Source of the DNA: Pseudoxanthomonas suwonensis
GTDB taxonomy: Bacteria > Pseudomonadota > Gammaproteobacteria > Xanthomonadales > Xanthomonadaceae
Length of the DNA: 64,000 bases
Direction of reading: 5' to 3'
Assembly (NCBI RefSeq): GCF_010093235.1
Contig: NZ_PDWP01000011.1
Location: 46,453-110,452, forward strand
Shown in pieces: positions 14,525 through 24,099 of the stretch (position 1 is the stretch's first letter; every line of letters starts with the position of its first letter). The notes beneath the pieces were generated by a model, which was not told the origin of the DNA, did not search any database, and saw only the letters and a program-made list of their open reading frames with translations. The position numbers and the translations under genes were made by a program.

Positions 14525-16156
14525 TTACTCGACCGGCTCCAGGACCAGGTCCTGGAAATCGAAGCTGAAATCGGTGAGCTCGGAGGCCGCTTCCATCCGC
14601 GCCTCGCGCACCTTGCCGTCGGCGTCCAGGCTGAAGGTCACGAAGGCATCGCCGTTGAGCGTGCGCTCGTCCCACTTCGCCAGGAAGGTGTCGTGCTGCC
14701 AGTGCTCGAGGCGGCCGACCAGCAGCGGGCTGGCACCGAAGCGCATGCCCAGGCGGCCGTTCTCCAGGGTGACGTGCACGTCTCCATACCAGCGGTCGCG
14801 GTAGGTGCCGGCATAGCCGGACAGCGGCAAGGAGGGCTTGCTGCGCGCATTGCGCGCCTGCACGCGCTTTTTCCAGGCCTCCTCGGCGCGCCGGCGGGAC
14901 TTGTCCGCGCCTGCGGCATAGGCCGCCACCCAGTCGTTGCGTTCCGCCGGCTGGATGAAGGCATCGAGCACGTGCATGGTGATGGCGTTGAACGCGGGGC
15001 CGGATTCCTGGTTGGTCAGCACCACCACCCCCAGGCCCAGCTCCGGCACCAGGGTCACGCGCGAGACGTGGCCCGGCCAGCCACCGGAATGCCAGACCAG
15101 CTTGTGGTCGCGATAGGTCGACAGGAACCAGCCCAGGCCATAGCCGAGGAAGTCCGGCTTCGTCGCCGCCAGCTCCGGCACCGGAGGCTCGCTGATGTCC
15201 ATCGGCGAGTGGAGCGACCACATCTCCTTCTGCCGCTCCGGCGAGAACAGCGCCTGCCCGCGGCCATCGGCATCGGTGTAGCGACCGCCGGCCAGCTGCG
15301 CGTTCACCCAGCGCGCCATGTCGTGCGCGCTCGAGTAGAGGCCACCGGCGCCTGATGCGTTGTGCCAGGTCACGTCGAAGGTCGGGCGCAGGGTGGTGAA
15401 GTCGGCCCTGGCATGGCCGGTGGCGGCGCGGTCGCCCGGACGCAGGGCGTCGGCATTGGCGCGGGTGTCGGCCATGCCCAGCGGGTCGAGGAAGCGCTCC
15501 TGCAGGAAGTCCGCGAACGACTGCCCGCTGGCCTGCTCGATCACCAGGGTCGCCGCCGCGTAGAGGATGTTGTCGTAGGCGTAGCGCTCGCGGAAGCCGG
15601 TCTTCAGCGGCACATGGGCCAGGCGCCGCACCACTTCGGCGGTGTCGTAGGTGCTGCCCGGCCAGAACAGCAGGTCGCCCGCGCCCAGGCCCAGGCCGCT
15701 GCGATGCGTGAGCAGGTCGCGCACCTTCATGTCCGCGGTCACGTAGGGATCGGACATGCGGAACCACGGCAGGTGGTCGGTGACCCTGTCGTCCCAGGAC
15801 AGCCGGCCCTCGTCCACCAGCACGGCCAGCGCCGCCGCGGTGAAGGCCTTGGTGTTGGAGGCGATGGCGAACTGGGTATGGGCATCCACCGGACCGGCCT
15901 TGCCCATCTCGCGCACGCCCCAGCCGCCTTCGAACAGGACCTGGCCATCCTTGACCACGGCCACCGCGATGCCCGGCACCTCGAAGCGATCGCGCACCCG
16001 CTCCACGAATGCGGAAAGCTGCGCCGGGTCGAGGCTCGCGGCCTGCGCCCCGGCGACCTGCGCGACCTCATCGGCGGCGCGTACCGGCGCGGGTGCGGAC
16101 GCGGCCAGGCCCAGCGCGAGCAGGCAGGACAGGTGCAGCGACAGGGAACGGGGCAT
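14525..16156 (-). CDS. Serine hydrolase, class C beta-lactamase/penicillin-binding-protein fold, secreted
   Basis: The 543-residue protein has a cleavable signal peptide (about 1-27, ending VRAAD). The beta-lactamase-related domain carries SNTK (Ser100, Lys103), YDN (194-196) and HSGG (356-359), the three active-site motifs of the class C/DD-peptidase fold. A C-terminal domain of DUF3471 type (about 440-543) follows. Such proteins include esterases, D-aminopeptidases and peptidoglycan-acting enzymes; true beta-lactamase activity is not implied. It acts in the periplasm or outside. The gene is bracketed by inverted copies of a 116-bp repeat. Confidence 0.9.
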   Translation of the reverse strand: MPRSLSLHLSCLLALGLAASAPAPVRAADEVAQVAGAQAASLDPAQLSAFVERVRDRFEVPGIAVAVVKDGQVLFEGGWGVREMGKAGPVDAHTQFAIASNTKAFTAAALAVLVDEGRLSWDDRVTDHLPWFRMSDPYVTADMKVRDLLTHRSGLGLGAGDLLFWPGSTYDTAEVVRRLAHVPLKTGFRERYAYDNILYAAATLVIEQASGQSFADFLQERFLDPLGMADTRANADALRPGDRAATGHARADFTTLRPTFDVTWHNASGAGGLYSSAHDMARWVNAQLAGGRYTDADGRGQALFSPERQKEMWSLHSPMDISEPPVPELAATKPDFLGYGLGWFLSTYRDHKLVWHSGGWPGHVSRVTLVPELGLGVVVLTNQESGPAFNAITMHVLDAFIQPAERNDWVAAYAAGADKSRRRAEEAWKKRVQARNARSKPSLPLSGYAGTYRDRWYGDVHVTLENGRLGMRFGASPLLVGRLEHWQHDTFLAKWDERTLNGDAFVTFSLDADGKVREARMEAASELTDFSFDFQDLVLEPVE

Positions 16157-16339
16157 GGCCGGGATCCATGTTTGGAGGATTGGCCGATTCTAGGCCGCGC
16201 CGCCCGCCTCCCGCAGCGCCCGGCGCCCGAATCCCGGATGCAACCAGGGTCCCGGCGGTGCGCGCGTGCCTCCATGTGCGACCACGCTAGCGCGGCTGTC
16301 CATGGCCGTTGCCAGGACACACTTGGCGCATCGCGTTTT

Positions 16340-16455
16340 CGGCAGGCGCGTCGGCCCCGGGTGCGCTTCGCTTACCCGGGCTACGCATCCAAGTCGCCGG
16401 CACGCGCAGCGCAAGCACGTCGTGCCGGCAAACGCCAGGTGACGGGCGCTTTTGC
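16340..16455 (+). repeat. 116-bp repeat core, copy B
   Basis: Runs from CGGCAGGCGCG to GGGCGCTTTTGC and contains two inverted repeats able to form hairpins. Identical to copy C and inverse complement of copy A. Confidence 0.9.
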
Positions 16456-16564
16456 GAATCCCGGATGCAACCAGGTGTCCCAGCCGCCCGGGCGCACCTT
16501 CCCGTGCGACCACGCTAGTGCCATCGATGGCCGTTGCCAGCACACACTTGGCGCATCGCGTTTT

Positions 16565-16680
16565 CGGCAGGCGCGTCGGCCCCGGGTGCGCTTCGCTTAC
16601 CCGGGCTACGCATCCAAGTCGCCGGCACGCGCAGCGCAAGCACGTCGTGCCGGCAAACGCCAGGTGACGGGCGCTTTTGC
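16565..16680 (+). repeat. 116-bp repeat core, copy C
   Basis: Identical to copy B, 225 bases downstream of it. The perfect identity suggests recent duplication or gene-conversion-like homogenisation. Confidence 0.9.
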
Positions 16681-16927
16681 GAATCCCGGATGCAACCAGG
16701 GGCACGGCCGCCCGGGCGCACCTCCCGTGCGATCTCGTTAGCGCGGCCGTCCATGGCCGTTGCCGACGTTGGCGCATAGCATTCTCGGCAGGCGCGTCGG
16801 CCCCGGGTGCGCTTCGCTTACCCGGGCTACGCATCCTACGCATCCGCGCCCGTCGTCCCGGTGAGGCCGGGGTCGTGACCGCTCTTGCGAATCACGAATC
16901 ACCAATCACCAATCACCAATCCCGGTC

Positions 16928-18739
16928 TTACTCGATCGGCTCGTCCAGGATCAGCTGGCGCACGAAGCGCACCGGCGGCGCGCCGTAGGACAGGACCTGG
17001 TCGTGGTAGGCCTTGGCCTGAAAGGCTTCGCCGCGCTGCTGTTCCACCGCCTTGCGCATGTCGAAGTGCTCCTGCACGCCGACGAAGTACGTCGGCAGCT
17101 GCGCGGAGGTGAGCTGGGCGCGCACCCACTTGCCCGCAGCCTCGCGTTCCTGCTGGAAGGTCTGGCGCACCATCAGGTCCATGGCCTGCTCGCGGCTCCA
17201 GCCGTCCACGTGCACGCCCTGGTCCAGGATCGCGTTGGCGATGGTGCGCAGGTAGAACTTCAGCTGCACCAGGCGGAACAGCGGGTCGTTGTCGAGGTAG
17301 CCGGCGTCGGCCATGACCTTCTCGGTGTAGACCGCCCAGCCCTCGGCGAACATGCCCGAGCGCATCACCGCGCGCAGGGTCGAGGGATGGCGCGCCGAGT
17401 GCCAGCCTTCCAGGTAGTGGCCGGGCGTGCCCTCGTGGATGCTCAGCAGGTGGATCATGCGCGAGTTGTATTCGCGCAGGAACGAGTCGACCTGCTCCTC
17501 GGTCCATTCGTCCGGGATCGGCGAGACCGCGTAGAAGGTCTTGAGGTGCTTGTCCAGCGGGCCGGGCGAGTCGCAGTAGGCCACCGCCACGCCGCGCTGG
17601 AACTCCGGCATCTCGATGATTTCCACCGGGGCATCCGGCAGGGTGACCAGGTCCTTCTGCCGCACGAACTCGGTGGCCTGGGCCAGCGCCGCCTCGGCGT
17701 CGGGGACCACACGGTCGCGCGCCGGGCGTTCGGCATAGGCCAGCTCCAGGGCGGCCTCGATCGCCGCCTGCTGCTGTTCGGGGGCAGGCGAGTCCGGCAG
17801 CGCGGGCGCATCCGCGCGGCCCGAAAGAACGTCGCGGGCGATGCCGTACATCTCGTCGCGCACGCGGGCCAGCTCGGCCTCGGCGCGCTGCTTGATCTCG
17901 GCGCGCGACAGCGAGGACAGCAGGGCGAACTGCAGCTTGCGGTCGTACAGGTCCGCGCCGATGCGGAAGTCGCCCTTCGCGTTCGGCACCAGGGTCTTGT
18001 CCAGCCATTGCTGGTGTTCGGCCACGGCCGCGCGCAGGCCTTCGATCGCCGCCTCGGCAGCCTGGCGGTCGCCGGCTTCCAGCTGGTCCAGCGACGGGGT
18101 GACGAAGGTATCCACCAGGCCGAGCAGGCCTGCGTTCTGGCGGGCCACGGTCTCGGCATGGATCTTTGGCACCCGGGCCGGGTCGAGGTTGGCGCGGGCC
18201 TGTTCCAGCAGCGCGGGGATCTTCTGCATCCGCGCGGTGGCGGACTTCAGACGCTCCGGCAGCGGCGCGAAGTCGCGCGCCATCAGCCCGTAGATCGCGC
18301 TGCCGGCAAGGCCGCTGTACACCTGCGGGTCCCATGCCCAGGCCTGGAACACCTCGGCGCTCCAGATGTCGTACTCCAACTGGTTGCGCAGGATCGCCGC
18401 GTCGACCTGGTTCTCGCGCGACAGCGTGGTGGTGTCGAGTGCATCGAGTTCGGCCAGCAGGGCGCGGGTGGCCTCCAGCGCCTGGCGGCGGCCCTCGGCG
18501 GACAGGTCGTCGATCTCCGCGTCGTAGCGGTGGTCGCCGATCTGGGTCGCGCTGACCGGGGACAGCCGCATCCAGGTATCCAGCGCGCGCTGGGACAGTC
18601 CGGCGAAGGCGGCATCGGCCGGGCTCTGGGCGGTGGCGGCGGGCGTGGCGCCGTGGTCCGGGGCTTCGGTCTTCTGGCAGGCGCCCAGCGCGGAGAGCAG
18701 GGCGATGGCGAGCAGGCAGGGACGCAGCATCGGGGTCAT
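16928..18739 (-). CDS. DUF885-family putative metallopeptidase-like lipoprotein
   Basis: The chosen start ATG 18739 gives a 603-residue protein whose first 20 or so residues are a lipoprotein signal ending LSALGAC. A longer open frame upstream has no sensible signal. The family signature HEGTPGHYLEGWHS lies in the C-terminal half, followed by FAEGWAVYTEK. These HExxPGH and EGWA elements resemble the zinc-site motifs of gluzincin peptidases, and DUF885 members are annotated as putative carboxypeptidase-like enzymes. Metal binding and activity are inferred. Location is predicted to be membrane-anchored facing the periplasm. Confidence 0.88.
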   Translation of the reverse strand: MTPMLRPCLLAIALLSALGACQKTEAPDHGATPAATAQSPADAAFAGLSQRALDTWMRLSPVSATQIGDHRYDAEIDDLSAEGRRQALEATRALLAELDALDTTTLSRENQVDAAILRNQLEYDIWSAEVFQAWAWDPQVYSGLAGSAIYGLMARDFAPLPERLKSATARMQKIPALLEQARANLDPARVPKIHAETVARQNAGLLGLVDTFVTPSLDQLEAGDRQAAEAAIEGLRAAVAEHQQWLDKTLVPNAKGDFRIGADLYDRKLQFALLSSLSRAEIKQRAEAELARVRDEMYGIARDVLSGRADAPALPDSPAPEQQQAAIEAALELAYAERPARDRVVPDAEAALAQATEFVRQKDLVTLPDAPVEIIEMPEFQRGVAVAYCDSPGPLDKHLKTFYAVSPIPDEWTEEQVDSFLREYNSRMIHLLSIHEGTPGHYLEGWHSARHPSTLRAVMRSGMFAEGWAVYTEKVMADAGYLDNDPLFRLVQLKFYLRTIANAILDQGVHVDGWSREQAMDLMVRQTFQQEREAAGKWVRAQLTSAQLPTYFVGVQEHFDMRKAVEQQRGEAFQAKAYHDQVLSYGAPPVRFVRQLILDEPIE

Positions 18740-18862
18740 GGGCTTCGCAGGGTGTGGTGAAAGCGGCCAGCATAGGCCCATCGGCGCCCGCTTTGCCCCT
18801 GTCATTTGGCTTGGCGGCCCGCGGGGCATAGGCTGGCCCCGGGATCATCCAGGAGGGGAGCC

Positions 18863-19210
18863 ATGAAATACCAGGGAAGCTGCCATTGCGGCGGCATCGC
18901 CTTCACCGTGGAAGGCGAGATCGGCCAGGTGGTCGACTGCAACTGCTCCATGTGCCGCCGCCGCGGCGCGCTGATGTGGTTCCTGCCGGCCAGCGCGTTG
19001 AAGCTGTCCACGCCGCGCGGGCAGATGGGGACCTACCTGTTCAACCGCAGGCACATCCGCCACCACTTCTGCCCGAACTGCGGCATCGCCCCGTTCGGCG
19101 AGGGGGATGCGCCGGACGGCACCCCGACCGTGGCAGTCAACGTACGCTGCCTGCCCGAGGTCGACCTGGCCACCCTCAAGGTGGTCCACTTCGACGGCGC
19201 CAGGCTGTAG
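18863..19210 (+). CDS. GFA/CENP-V-fold zinc protein
   Basis: The 115-residue protein contains the cysteine pattern of the GFA family: CHC (Cys7, Cys9), CNCSMC (Cys26, Cys28, Cys31) and CPNC (Cys70, Cys73). These bind two zinc ions in the glutathione-dependent formaldehyde-activating enzyme fold. Most family members have no proven activity, and S-hydroxymethylglutathione synthesis should not be assumed. ATG 18863 is preceded by AGGAGGGGAG, a strong ribosome-binding site. It is a single gene, divergent from the DUF885 gene. Confidence 0.9.
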   Translation: MKYQGSCHCGGIAFTVEGEIGQVVDCNCSMCRRRGALMWFLPASALKLSTPRGQMGTYLFNRRHIRHHFCPNCGIAPFGEGDAPDGTPTVAVNVRCLPEVDLATLKVVHFDGARL

Positions 19211-19232
19211 GCGCAAGGGTGCGCCGGGGAGG

Positions 19233-19526
19233 CTATTCCTCCCCGGCCTCGAACTCGACCACCAAGCCCATGCGCACCGAAAGTTCCTCCACCGCCGCGC
19301 GCACCCGGCGGGCGGTGTAGTCGTTCGGGGCCTCGACCTCCAGGTCGTGCGCGCCGGGGCCGATGTCGTCGGACAGTCCCGCCGAGCTGGAGTCCTCGTC
19401 GTCCAGCCTGGGCATCAGGTCCGCGACTTCCTCGACGTGCTCGATGCCCTCGATGCTCTGCAGGAGGTCGGCGACGGCGCGCAGGTCGTCCGGGCTGCCG
19501 ATGATGCGTAGGCGAAGCAGGGGCAT
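19233..19526 (-). CDS. Conserved-looking small acidic protein of unknown function
   Basis: The 97-residue, strongly acidic protein starts at ATG 19526 after GGAGAG. The first 35 residues (MPLLRLRIIGSPDDLRAVAD...) alternate strand and helix like a small ferredoxin-like alpha/beta domain. An Asp/Ser-rich middle (about 42-58) and a second strand-helix pair follow. No known family is recognised. The regular secondary structure, good ribosome-binding site and the lack of a competing frame make it a likely real gene. It is convergent with the GFA gene and just downstream of the LysR gene. Confidence 0.65.
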   Translation of the reverse strand: MPLLRLRIIGSPDDLRAVADLLQSIEGIEHVEEVADLMPRLDDEDSSSAGLSDDIGPGAHDLEVEAPNDYTARRVRAAVEELSVRMGLVVEFEAGEE

Positions 19527-19599
19527 GGCGGCTCTCCTCGTGTGTGGCAGCGAGCCTAGCCACGCCGGTTTCAACGCCGGGTGAGGAATGCGGCCCGGC

Positions 19600-20544
19600 T
19601 CAGGCCCGGCGGCGGGAGCGCGCCGGGCGACGCCCGGGTGCATCGGCCCACGGGGCTTGCTGGGCCTGCTGCTTGATCCAGTCGATGAACCGCGACGCGG
19701 CCGGGGACAGCGGCCGGTGCGCCGGGTAGACCGCGTAGTAGGCGAAGCGCGCCTTCATCACCGGACCTGGCAGCCGCACCAGTTCGCCGCGTTGCAGCCA
19801 GTCCAGGGCCAGGTGGCGGCGGGCCAGGGCCGCGCCGATGCCGAACGCGGCCGCGCGCATGGCGTCGGAGCTGTCGCTGAAACTGTGCATCGCCGGCAGC
19901 TCCAGCCCGCGCACGCCGGCGGCGCGGAACCAGTCGCGCCAGCCCTGCTGGGTGAGGTCGGAGATCAGCGGCAAGGCGGCGATCTGGCGCGGTTCGCTGA
20001 TCCCGGCCACGCCGGCCAGGCGCGGCGAAGCGACCGGGAACATCGCATCGTCCATCAGGTGGTGCGCCACCAGCCCGGGCCACTGGCCGGGCCCGTAGCG
20101 GATGGCCAGGTCCGGCCCGCCTTCGTCGAAGCGCGCGAACACCGGCGTGGTGTCGATCTCCAGGCGGATGTCCGGATGCGCTGCGCAGAACTGCGGCAGG
20201 CGCGGCAGCAGCCAGCAGTGCACCAGCGAATGCACGGTGCTGATCTTCAGCAGCCGGGTGCCTGCGTCGGGCCTGAGGTTGCCGGCCACCGCCGAGACAT
20301 CCGCCAGCGCCGCGGTCGCCGCGTCGGCCAGCTGCCGGCCCTCGGGCGTCAGGGTGACGCCGCGTGCGTGGCGCTGGAACAGGGTCGAACCCAGCAGCGA
20401 TTCCAGCTTGCGTACGTGGTGGCTGACCGCGCTGGCGGTCAGGTGCAGTTCCTCGGCGGCATGGGCAAAGTTCTGGTGTCGCGCCGCGGCGGCGAACACC
20501 GCCAGGGCCGGCAGCAGGGCAGGGCGGATGACCATGGGAGGCAT
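19600..20544 (-). CDS. LysR-family transcriptional regulator (GcvA-like)
   Basis: The 314-residue protein has an N-terminal winged helix-turn-helix (about 5-65: FAHAAEELHLTASAVSHHVRKLE) and a periplasmic-binding-protein-like effector domain (about 95-300). The subgroup resembles GcvA/AmpR-type regulators. The effector is unknown. It is transcribed away from the DMT transporter gene at 20741, and LysR proteins often control the divergent neighbour, so that transporter is the likely target. An Arg-rich tail after about residue 300 is unusual but may be lineage-specific. Confidence 0.9.
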   Translation of the reverse strand: MPPMVIRPALLPALAVFAAAARHQNFAHAAEELHLTASAVSHHVRKLESLLGSTLFQRHARGVTLTPEGRQLADAATAALADVSAVAGNLRPDAGTRLLKISTVHSLVHCWLLPRLPQFCAAHPDIRLEIDTTPVFARFDEGGPDLAIRYGPGQWPGLVAHHLMDDAMFPVASPRLAGVAGISEPRQIAALPLISDLTQQGWRDWFRAAGVRGLELPAMHSFSDSSDAMRAAAFGIGAALARRHLALDWLQRGELVRLPGPVMKARFAYYAVYPAHRPLSPAASRFIDWIKQQAQQAPWADAPGRRPARSRRRA

Positions 20545-20740
20545 GAACCAGATTTGTGGCTCGCACCGATACTACGCGCTTGTCGCCATCGGCCGCGACG
20601 CGGAAGCTGTCGCCATCGAACCGGCGCTGCCATGTCCGGAAACGGCGAGCAGGGTGGCAGTCACCGGTGCAGCATCGTCCCCAGGCCGTGGCGCCGCGTC
20701 GGCGCCCGGACGGCCGTTCCGATACCCGAGGAGATACCCG

Positions 20741-21661
20741 ATGGATGGCTCCAAGCAATGCCTGGATGCTGGCGCTGCCGCATCCCCACCCGTTGCACCG
20801 GCGGATGCGGGCCGCGACTGGCGCACGCCGCTGGAACTGCTCGCGCTTGGCGCGGTGTGGGGCGGCTCGTTCCTGTTCATGCGCGTGGCCGCGCCCGAGT
20901 TCGGCCCCTATGCGCTGGTGGAGCTGCGGCTGGCGCTGGGCGCGCTGGTCCTGCTGCCGTTCCTGTGGCTGGCGCGGGCGCGGTTCCCGCTGCGCATCTG
21001 GCCCAAGCTGGCGGCGATCGGCGTGGTGAACTCGGCCCTGCCGTTCCTGCTGTTCGCCTGGGCGGCACAGCGCGCGCCGGCGGCGATCGGCGCGATCTGC
21101 AACGCCATGGTCGTACTGTTCGCCGCGCTGGTCGCGTACCTGGCCTTCGGCGAGAAGATCGGCACCCGCCGCGCGCTGGCGTTGCTGACCGGCTTCATCG
21201 GCGTGGTGGTGCTGGCCACGGCCAAGGTCTCGGGGCTGAGCATCGGCCCGGCGGTGCTGGCGGGCGCCACGGCTGCGCTGCTGTATGGCATCGGCCTGAA
21301 CCTGGTGAAGCGGCACATGGTCGGGCTGCCGCCGGCCGCTTCGGCGGCGGTGACCCTGGGTTGCTCGGCCGTGCTGCTGCTGCCGCTGGCGATCAGCCAC
21401 TGGCCGGCGCAGGACGTGTCGGTGGCGGCCTGGGGCGCGGCCGTGGGCCTGGGCGTGCTGTGCACCGGACTGGCCTTCATCTACTTCTACGGACTGATCC
21501 ACCGCATCGGCGCGGCGCGCACTTCCACCGTGACCTACCTGGTGCCGCTGTTCGGCGCGCTGTTCGCCTGGATCTTCCTCGGCGCGCCGGTGACGCCGAC
21601 CATGCTGGTGGCCGGCGCCATCATCCTGGGCAGCGTGGCCATCAGCCAGCGCGCCCGCTGA
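20741..21661 (+). CDS. EamA/DMT-family transporter
   Basis: The 306-residue protein has about ten membrane helices in two EamA repeats, beginning LLALGAVWGGSFLFMRVA and ending with TYLVPLFGALFAWIFLGAP, both conserved family stretches. Start ATG 20741 follows GAGGAG. The LysR gene upstream is divergent, which suggests regulated export of a small metabolite or amino acid. The 3' end faces the 3' end of the PPIase gene with three bases between. Confidence 0.9.
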   Translation: MDGSKQCLDAGAAASPPVAPADAGRDWRTPLELLALGAVWGGSFLFMRVAAPEFGPYALVELRLALGALVLLPFLWLARARFPLRIWPKLAAIGVVNSALPFLLFAWAAQRAPAAIGAICNAMVVLFAALVAYLAFGEKIGTRRALALLTGFIGVVVLATAKVSGLSIGPAVLAGATAALLYGIGLNLVKRHMVGLPPAASAAVTLGCSAVLLLPLAISHWPAQDVSVAAWGAAVGLGVLCTGLAFIYFYGLIHRIGAARTSTVTYLVPLFGALFAWIFLGAPVTPTMLVAGAIILGSVAISQRAR

Positions 21662-21664
21662 GCG

Positions 21665-22588
21665 TCATTCGGCGGCCACGCGCACCGGCAGGGGCACGTT
21701 GCACAGGTCGATGTGGCCGGCCGGGCGGTGGTAGAACGCGTCGCGGCGGTTGCGGCGCGATTCCACCAGCTCGGCGAAGCTTGCGCTGTCGGTGCGCAGG
21801 GCCTGCAGGCGCAGGCGCTCGCCGGCCGGCAGGCTGCTGGCGAGGCGCACCGAACGGATCGGCACGTGCATGGCCGGGTCTTCGTGGAAGCCCATCGGTT
21901 CGGGCCCGCGTGGCAGCGCGCTGAGCAGTTCCATGCCCTGGACCACGCGCCCGACCACGGTGATGTTGCGGTCCAGCTGGCGTGGCGACTGGCCGATGAC
22001 CACGTACAGCTCGGCGCCGACGCTGCTGTCCGGCTCCAGGTCGCGGCCCGCGCCGACCATGCCGTAGCAGTGCGCCAGCCAGGCCTTGCCCGCGACCGGA
22101 TCGCGCCCGGCCGGGAAGCCCTCGGCGAAGCCGACCTGCGGCGCCCAGCCGTCCGCGTCCGGCAGCTCGGTGAACTCCAGTCCCGCGGCACTGCGCTCGA
22201 ACTCCGCCGGCAGCCTGCGACGGGCGCCGCCGAGGTCCCTGGCGCCGGCCGGGTCGTCGGCGTTGGCGTCGCCGAACTGGACCACGAAGTTGTCCTGCAC
22301 CCGGTAGATCGCGGCTCCGTCCCAGAAACCTTCGCCGGCCAGGGTGCGGATGTTGCGCACGTGGGCCGGGGCGAACCCGGGGGCCAGTTCGATCACCACC
22401 CGTCCGCTGTCCAGGTCCATGTACAGGGTCCGCTCCGGGTCCAGCTCGCGCCAGTCGGCCGCCGGGGCCGACGCGAGGATCTCCTGCATCCCGCGGACCT
22501 GGGGCTGGGCCGGGGCATGGAGGGGGGCGAGGGCGGCGCACAGGGCGCAGGCGAGCAGGGCGGGGCGCAGCAGGGACATGGGCGTCAC
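21665..22588 (-). CDS. Periplasmic cyclophilin-type peptidyl-prolyl isomerase
   Basis: The 307-residue protein has a signal peptide (about 1-27). Residues about 55-250 form a divergent cyclophilin domain with the elements [38 protein letters not shown] and [19 protein letters not shown] segments. It has a long insert of about 40 residues in the middle, which is seen in this Xanthomonad subgroup. Predicted to assist folding of periplasmic proteins. Activity is inferred because some canonical cyclophilin residues are changed. Monocistronic; it faces the upstream side of the PadR operon. Confidence 0.82.
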   Translation of the reverse strand: MTPMSLLRPALLACALCAALAPLHAPAQPQVRGMQEILASAPAADWRELDPERTLYMDLDSGRVVIELAPGFAPAHVRNIRTLAGEGFWDGAAIYRVQDNFVVQFGDANADDPAGARDLGGARRRLPAEFERSAAGLEFTELPDADGWAPQVGFAEGFPAGRDPVAGKAWLAHCYGMVGAGRDLEPDSSVGAELYVVIGQSPRQLDRNITVVGRVVQGMELLSALPRGPEPMGFHEDPAMHVPIRSVRLASSLPAGERLRLQALRTDSASFAELVESRRNRRDAFYHRPAGHIDLCNVPLPVRVAAE

Positions 22589-22669
22589 CGGCGGGGAGGA
22601 AGCCCGGATTCTGGCCGCGGCGGGCGCCAGGAACCAGTCCGCCGGCCCGGATGACTATCGGCACATCCG

Positions 22670-22690
22670 CTATACCGAACTTAAGAATAG
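22670..22690 (+). promoter_or_regulatory. Imperfect dyad, candidate PadR operator
   Basis: The sequence CTATACCGAACTTAAGAATAG has CTAT/ATAG ends and 14 of 21 positions in dyad symmetry. It lies 38-58 bases before the PadR start codon, in an AT-richer patch, where an autoregulated promoter is expected. Confidence 0.35.
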
Positions 22691-22728
22691 ATTGGCCCGA
22701 GCCTGCAGGAGCAGGCGAGGAGCGATCC

Positions 22729-23094
22729 ATGACCGACACCGAGGCACAGCTGAAGAAGTTCCAGAAGGAGCTCAGCGCCGGGACCGTGTCGCTGACCCTT
22801 CTGGCTGTCCTGGCCCGGGCGAGCGAGCCGCTGTACGGCTACCTCATCGCCAAGCGCCTGGAGCAGGTCGGTGGCGGGGTGCTGGCCGGCAAGCAGAGCG
22901 CCCTCTACCCGGTGCTGCGCAACCTGGAAGGGGCCGGCCTGCTGGACAGCCACGTCGAGCCGTCCGACGCCGGTCCGCCGCGCCGCTGCTACCGCATCAC
23001 CGCCGGCGGCCGCGAGGTCCTGGCGCAGTGGGCCGCCGCCTGGCGCGCCACCCGAGATTCCGTCGATTCCGTCCTGGAGGGGGTACCCGCATGA
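22729..23094 (+). CDS. PadR-family transcriptional regulator
   Basis: The 121-residue protein shows the PadR winged-helix signature: [24 protein letters not shown], then [16 protein letters not shown] and [13 protein letters not shown]. This is the short two-domain-free form (PadR-s2 type) that dimerises and represses its own operon. Start ATG 22729 follows GGCGAGGAGCG. Its stop overlaps the next start (ATGA), so the two are translationally coupled. The membrane protein downstream is its likely partner and target. Confidence 0.92.
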   Translation: MTDTEAQLKKFQKELSAGTVSLTLLAVLARASEPLYGYLIAKRLEQVGGGVLAGKQSALYPVLRNLEGAGLLDSHVEPSDAGPPRRCYRITAGGREVLAQWAAAWRATRDSVDSVLEGVPA

Positions 23095-24014
23095 ACGCCA
23101 CGCACGGCCGGCCACTGCCGACCACCATCCCGCAATACCTGGAGCAGCTGCGCGAGGCGCTGCGTGGCGCCGACCCGGCCATGATCCAGGACGCCCTCTA
23201 CGACGCCGAGGAATACCTGCGCTCGGAGCTGGCCGAACAGGCCGGGCGCGACGAGGCCGAGGTGATCGCTTCGGTGGCCGGCAGCTACGGCGCGCCGGAG
23301 GAAGTGGCCGAGATCTACCGCGAGACCGAGGTCACGGTGAACCGCGCGCTGCGTCCGCCGCGCCCGCGCCAGCAGCGTTCGCTGCCTGGCCGTTTCTTCG
23401 GCGTGGTCGCCGATCCGTACACCTACGGCGCGCTGTTCTACATGCTGCTGTCGCTGGCCACCGGCGTGTTCTATTTCAGCTGGGTGGTCACCGGCGCGAG
23501 CACCTCGCTCGGCCTGCTGGTGCTGATCATCGGCGTGCCGCTGCTGCTGCTGTTCCTGCTTTCGGTGCGGCTGCTGTCGCTGGTGGAAGGACGCATCGTC
23601 GAGGTGCTGCTGGGCGTGCGCATGCCGCGGCGGCCGCTGTACACCCAGCGCGACAAGCCCTGGCTGACGCGCATCGGCGAGCTGTTCACCGACGGCCGCA
23701 CCTGGACCGCGATGGCCTACCTGCTGGCGATGCTGCCGCTGGGCGTGGCGTACTTCAGCTTCACCGTGACCCTGCTGGCGATCAGCATCTCGCTGGTGGT
23801 GGCGCCGGTGGCGGCGATGTTCGGCTGGTGGCATGGCCCGGGCATCTACCTGGAGGGGCTGCACTTTTCCCTGGCCGACAACCTGCCCGGATCGCTGCTG
23901 GCGTTCGTGGTCGGCGTGCTGCTGCTGTTCGTGACCCTGCACCTGGCGCGCCTGGTCGGCCGCTTCCACGGCTGGCTGGCCAAGCACCTGCTGGTACGCA
24001 ACCCGGTGGTCTGA
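23091..24014 (+). CDS. HAAS-domain membrane sensor protein (DUF1700/putative sensor-like)
   Basis: The 307-residue protein begins with a helical HAAS-type domain (about 10-85: [11 protein letters not shown], then [12 protein letters not shown] and [17 protein letters not shown]). It continues with a putative-sensor membrane domain of about six helices (about 105-300). This is a common partner of PadR regulators: the HAAS domain is thought to contact the regulator and tie transcription to membrane state. The start overlaps the PadR stop. Probable inner-membrane location. Confidence 0.85.
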   Translation: MNATHGRPLPTTIPQYLEQLREALRGADPAMIQDALYDAEEYLRSELAEQAGRDEAEVIASVAGSYGAPEEVAEIYRETEVTVNRALRPPRPRQQRSLPGRFFGVVADPYTYGALFYMLLSLATGVFYFSWVVTGASTSLGLLVLIIGVPLLLLFLLSVRLLSLVEGRIVEVLLGVRMPRRPLYTQRDKPWLTRIGELFTDGRTWTAMAYLLAMLPLGVAYFSFTVTLLAISISLVVAPVAAMFGWWHGPGIYLEGLHFSLADNLPGSLLAFVVGVLLLFVTLHLARLVGRFHGWLAKHLLVRNPVV

Positions 24015-24099
24015 AGGCCACCGCCGCCGGCCGGTGCCGCGGGCGCCGGCCGGTCTTTCCCGAGTCCTTCCACTGCATGCCGTCAAGGCAGGAGCCCGT

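Larger units (their letters stand above)
16229..16890 (+). repeat. Tandem array of three about 225-bp units
   Basis: Units begin with GAATCCCGGATGCAACC at 16229, 16456 and 16681 (periods 227 and 225). Each unit has a variable left part (with CATGGCCGTTGCC) and a conserved right part. Units 1 and 2 share an identical 116-bp core (16340-16455 and 16565-16680). Unit 3 keeps only 16786-16836 of the core and then diverges. The core is found once more in inverted orientation at 14341-14456. Confidence 0.9.
16157..16927. other. Repeat-filled intergenic region
   Basis: This 771-bp gap between the serine hydrolase start and the DUF885 gene end holds no gene I can support. It is almost wholly made of tandem repeat units, listed separately, followed at about 16888-16922 by a short run of AATCACC-like heptamers (ATCACGAATCACCAATC and similar). 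Confidence 0.8.

Noticed and set aside
16229..16890. CRISPR array
   Set aside because: The about 225-bp units are too long, and contain hairpins with identical cores rather than short repeats and unique spacers. No cas genes are present.
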